Source: Ostreococcus mediterraneus (lineage: Eukaryota > Chlorophyta > Mamiellophyceae > Mamiellales > Bathycoccaceae). From it: a DNA stretch of 64,000 bases. The stretch covers positions 62,001 to 126,000 of the forward strand of contig WMKK01000015.1 in the NCBI GenBank assembly GCA_012295225.1, written 5' to 3'. Shown one piece after another: positions 62,074-64,000 of this stretch (position 1 is its first letter; each line of letters begins with the position of its first letter). A program made the position numbers and the translations under genes. The notes under the pieces are model-generated. The model saw only the letters and a program-made list of their open reading frames with translations. It did not search any database and was not told the DNA's origin.

Positions 62074-64000
62074 TTATTTCTTTCCAAACCACGACGCGCG
62101 CGCGGGCGCGGGCGCGGCGGCTTCGGCTTCGGCTTTGGCGGCTTCGGCTTTAATCGCCTTGGCTCGCGCCGCTCGCGGGGCGTCGACGTCGATATCCGAA
62201 ACCATTAATCGCTGTTCGAGCGCGAGTTTGGATTTGTACAACTCGCGCATCTGTTCGTCTTCGTTGACGGATAATAGCGGCAACGCGTTCAACGCGTCTT
62301 CAACCTTGTCGTCATTCGTCAACGACGTGTGAAACATGTCAAATTGCTTACTTATCGTAGCCTTGGTGCTCGCAAACGACGACGACTTGGCGTCGCGTAA
62401 CGCTCGGCGCTTATAGGCCTTTGCGCTGTCTTTACCACCGTCAGTTTCGGGGATGACAAACGCGTCGGCGTTGGAAATCTCGACGGAATCGTAGCGCTGT
62501 CGCGCCATTTCCCGAGCGACGCCTTCGGCGCCGAGTCGAGCGCCGACGTTGCGAATGTTCGTCAACGTGTTCATAAACGCACGCTTCTGCCCGGGCTCAG
62601 CCACGGTGGCGAGCCATTCGTACACGAGATCCTTGTTCGCCTCTTGCACCGTTTGATGCACCGCGTCCGTTTGTTGCGAGTACGCGGCGACGAGCGCCGG
62701 GTCAAACATTTCATTGTACATTTCGTCGATGAGCCCGCACGCGAGACGCAACACGTCGGGTGGAAGCACGCGTAACGTGTACTCAATCGTCTCCGCCGTG
62801 GCTGGTTCAAACACCACTCGCCCGCGTTCGATGGCTTGCGCTATTTCCACCGTGTCCTCAGCTCGAGCTTCGAGCCACATCAAGCGGAAGTTTGGCCCGC
62901 GCAACGCGTTAAACTTAAACATGCGACGGAACAATCGCAGGTAGCGAATGCGAGCGAAACGAATGTACCGCACAAATCTCGCGCTTCTCGCACCCGTGAC
63001 GTTGGATGAAATGTCCACAATCAACAGCAAGAACTGCAAGAAGATGACTAAAAAGTCAATGCAGTTGAATGTGTCGCGCAGGTACGCGCCTTCGCCCAAG
63101 ATGAACCCCATGGAGATGATTTTCACCAACGCTTCAAAGGAAAACACGGCGTTGATGGCGAGATTGAACGCGGTGACTCGAGCGTAGGCGTCGGAGACGT
63201 AGGCGTCTTCGTACGTGACGTTTTCGGCGATGAGCACGCCGAGGGATAGAAACACCGCGACGGTGACGCACTTGTCGAATAATGGGTGTCGCATGGCGCG
63301 CCAGCACCAGTATCGCAACGGCAAATCGGAACGGAAGACGTAGAGCGACGTGCCCTGCGGACCGCTCTCGTGCGTGCCAATCTTTTCAGGCTTGTAGATG
63401 TCTTTTTGAGTTCTGTACTTGATCAAGAACATGAGTTTCTTCATCCAAGGGAAGAATTCGAGAACGACGACAAAGGTTTGGATGAGCGTCACGCCGACGA
63501 GACCAAACATAATGACAGTCGTGGCGACAGACGTGGACGTGTCGCCCATGATGCCGAGTTGAAAGTAAAACCCAGCGATGAGGGTGATTGTGTTCATGCC
63601 CGTACCCGCGAGTTCTGCCACGTTCAGGTTTGTGCTGACGTATGGGTTACGCGTGCACGCGACCGTGATCGCGGTAAAGATGACAATCGCGGCAAAGGAT
63701 TGAAGCAAGACAGCCTCCGGGAAGAGCACCTTGACGCCGGTGATGGATAACTTTTTGAACAAATCCACGCAGATCCAGAGATAAAACGCTGGTCGCACTG
63801 ACGTGTACGTCATACCGTATCGCGCTTCAAACTTTTCGATGAGCAAGGCGCGGTCACGTTCAATCTTTGACGCAGTCGTGGCGAGCACGTGCACGCGGGC
63901 ACGCGTTTTAGACGACGCGCGGTGCGCGTACAGCCACGACGCGACCAAAATGATCAATCCAATCGGATACAGCACCAGAGCGCTCAATGCGAGAGGCTTC
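62074..64000 (-). CDS. Membrane protein with a TRP-like multi-helix region and a voltage-sensor domain, N-terminus outside window
   Basis: The frame is open to the right edge, so the N-terminus is missing (the visible start at 63987 is a TTG). The first part has five or six helices with a FYLWICVDLFKKLSITGVKV segment resembling algal and ciliate TRP-like proteins. Then come four voltage-sensor helices: S1 CVTVAVFLSLGVLIAEN, S2 INAVFSFEALVKIISMGFIL and the CaV-like LGEGAYLRDTFNCIDFLVIF loop into S3. S4 is ARFVRYIRFARIRYLRLFRR with many arginines at every third position. No S5-pore-S6 follows; a 300-residue helical cytosolic tail ends in Ala/Lys repeats. The pore may lie elsewhere, or the sensor may act alone. 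Confidence 0.72.
   Translation of the reverse strand, partial: KPLALSALVLYPIGLIILVASWLYAHRASSKTRARVHVLATTASKIERDRALLIEKFEARYGMTYTSVRPAFYLWICVDLFKKLSITGVKVLFPEAVLLQSFAAIVIFTAITVACTRNPYVSTNLNVAELAGTGMNTITLIAGFYFQLGIMGDTSTSVATTVIMFGLVGVTLIQTFVVVLEFFPWMKKLMFLIKYRTQKDIYKPEKIGTHESGPQGTSLYVFRSDLPLRYWCWRAMRHPLFDKCVTVAVFLSLGVLIAENVTYEDAYVSDAYARVTAFNLAINAVFSFEALVKIISMGFILGEGAYLRDTFNCIDFLVIFLQFLLLIVDISSNVTGARSARFVRYIRFARIRYLRLFRRMFKFNALRGPNFRLMWLEARAEDTVEIAQAIERGRVVFEPATAETIEYTLRVLPPDVLRLACGLIDEMYNEMFDPALVAAYSQQTDAVHQTVQEANKDLVYEWLATVAEPGQKRAFMNTLTNIRNVGARLGAEGVAREMARQRYDSVEISNADAFVIPETDGGKDSAKAYKRRALRDAKSSSFASTKATISKQFDMFHTSLTNDDKVEDALNALPLLSVNEDEQMRELYKSKLALEQRLMVSDIDVDAPRAARAKAIKAEAAKAEAEAAAPAPARASWFGKK

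Noticed and set aside
1-64000. Integrated virus, transposon or prophage-like genes
   Set aside because: No integrase, transposase, capsid, reverse transcriptase or terminal repeats were seen; all large frames are host-type genes.

Overview
The window looks like nuclear DNA of a very compact green picoalga of the Mamiellales, most likely Ostreococcus or a close relative. The reasons are: high GC; mostly uninterrupted genes at about one per 1.5 kb; intergenic gaps often of 30-150 bases; plastid genes of the green lineage (a CP29 antenna protein, starch synthase, alpha-glucan water dikinase, an LPA1/REP27-type photosystem II factor); and a purely eukaryotic housekeeping set (SF3a60, GINS3, SSU72, proteasome beta-4, AP-2 mu, PRKRIP1). 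Genus assignment is inference; no marker gene was compared.

Layout. 1-16 kb: SSII-type starch synthase (runs off the left edge), a 39-bp minisatellite around a 400-base assembly gap, an LPA1-like protein, a secreted alpha/beta hydrolase, a cis-prenyltransferase, a histidine phosphatase, a bestrophin, TatD, a HAD phosphatase, GINS3, a membrane RING-LON protein and SF3a60. 16-31 kb: pseudouridine synthase, a HEAT-double-Tudor protein, a beta-propeller protein, a DEAD-box helicase, a nucleotide-sugar/triose-phosphate-type carrier, a choline-transporter-like protein, a 3'-5' exonuclease with a double-stranded RNA-binding domain, and a plastid membrane protein. 31-47 kb: CP29, a CbbY-like HAD protein, a plastid membrane protein, PRKRIP1, a DHHC acyltransferase, a GOST/LU7TM receptor, an ACT-repeat protein, SSU72, proteasome beta-4, an ankyrin-MYND protein, AP-2 mu and a PITH protein. 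47-64 kb: a dual-specificity phosphatase, an adrenodoxin-type ferredoxin, a secreted SdiA-like/cysteine-repeat protein, PYROXD1, glucan water dikinase, a very unusual adenylation-carrier-ankyrin-armadillo chimera, and a voltage-sensor membrane protein running off the right edge.

Genes alternate strand frequently, so most promoters are shared by divergent pairs and most 3' ends are convergent; there are no operons. Six genes need one intron each to make sense. All six introns have the same ACTGAC branch-like motif 26-45 bases before the acceptor AG, and most have GTGCGT or GTACGT donors, which let me correct several gene models. Two genes act on starch (synthesis at the left end, phosphorylation for breakdown at 55-58 kb), but nothing shows they are regulated together.

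The best candidates for undescribed biology are the adenylation-carrier-ankyrin-armadillo protein (58.7-61.9 kb), the pore-less voltage-sensor fusion (62.1-64 kb), the secreted SdiA-like protein with three cysteine-rich repeats (50.4-52.3 kb) and the HEAT-Tudor protein (18-20.3 kb). I saw no virus-like element, transposon, CRISPR array, rRNA gene or recognisable tRNA gene.
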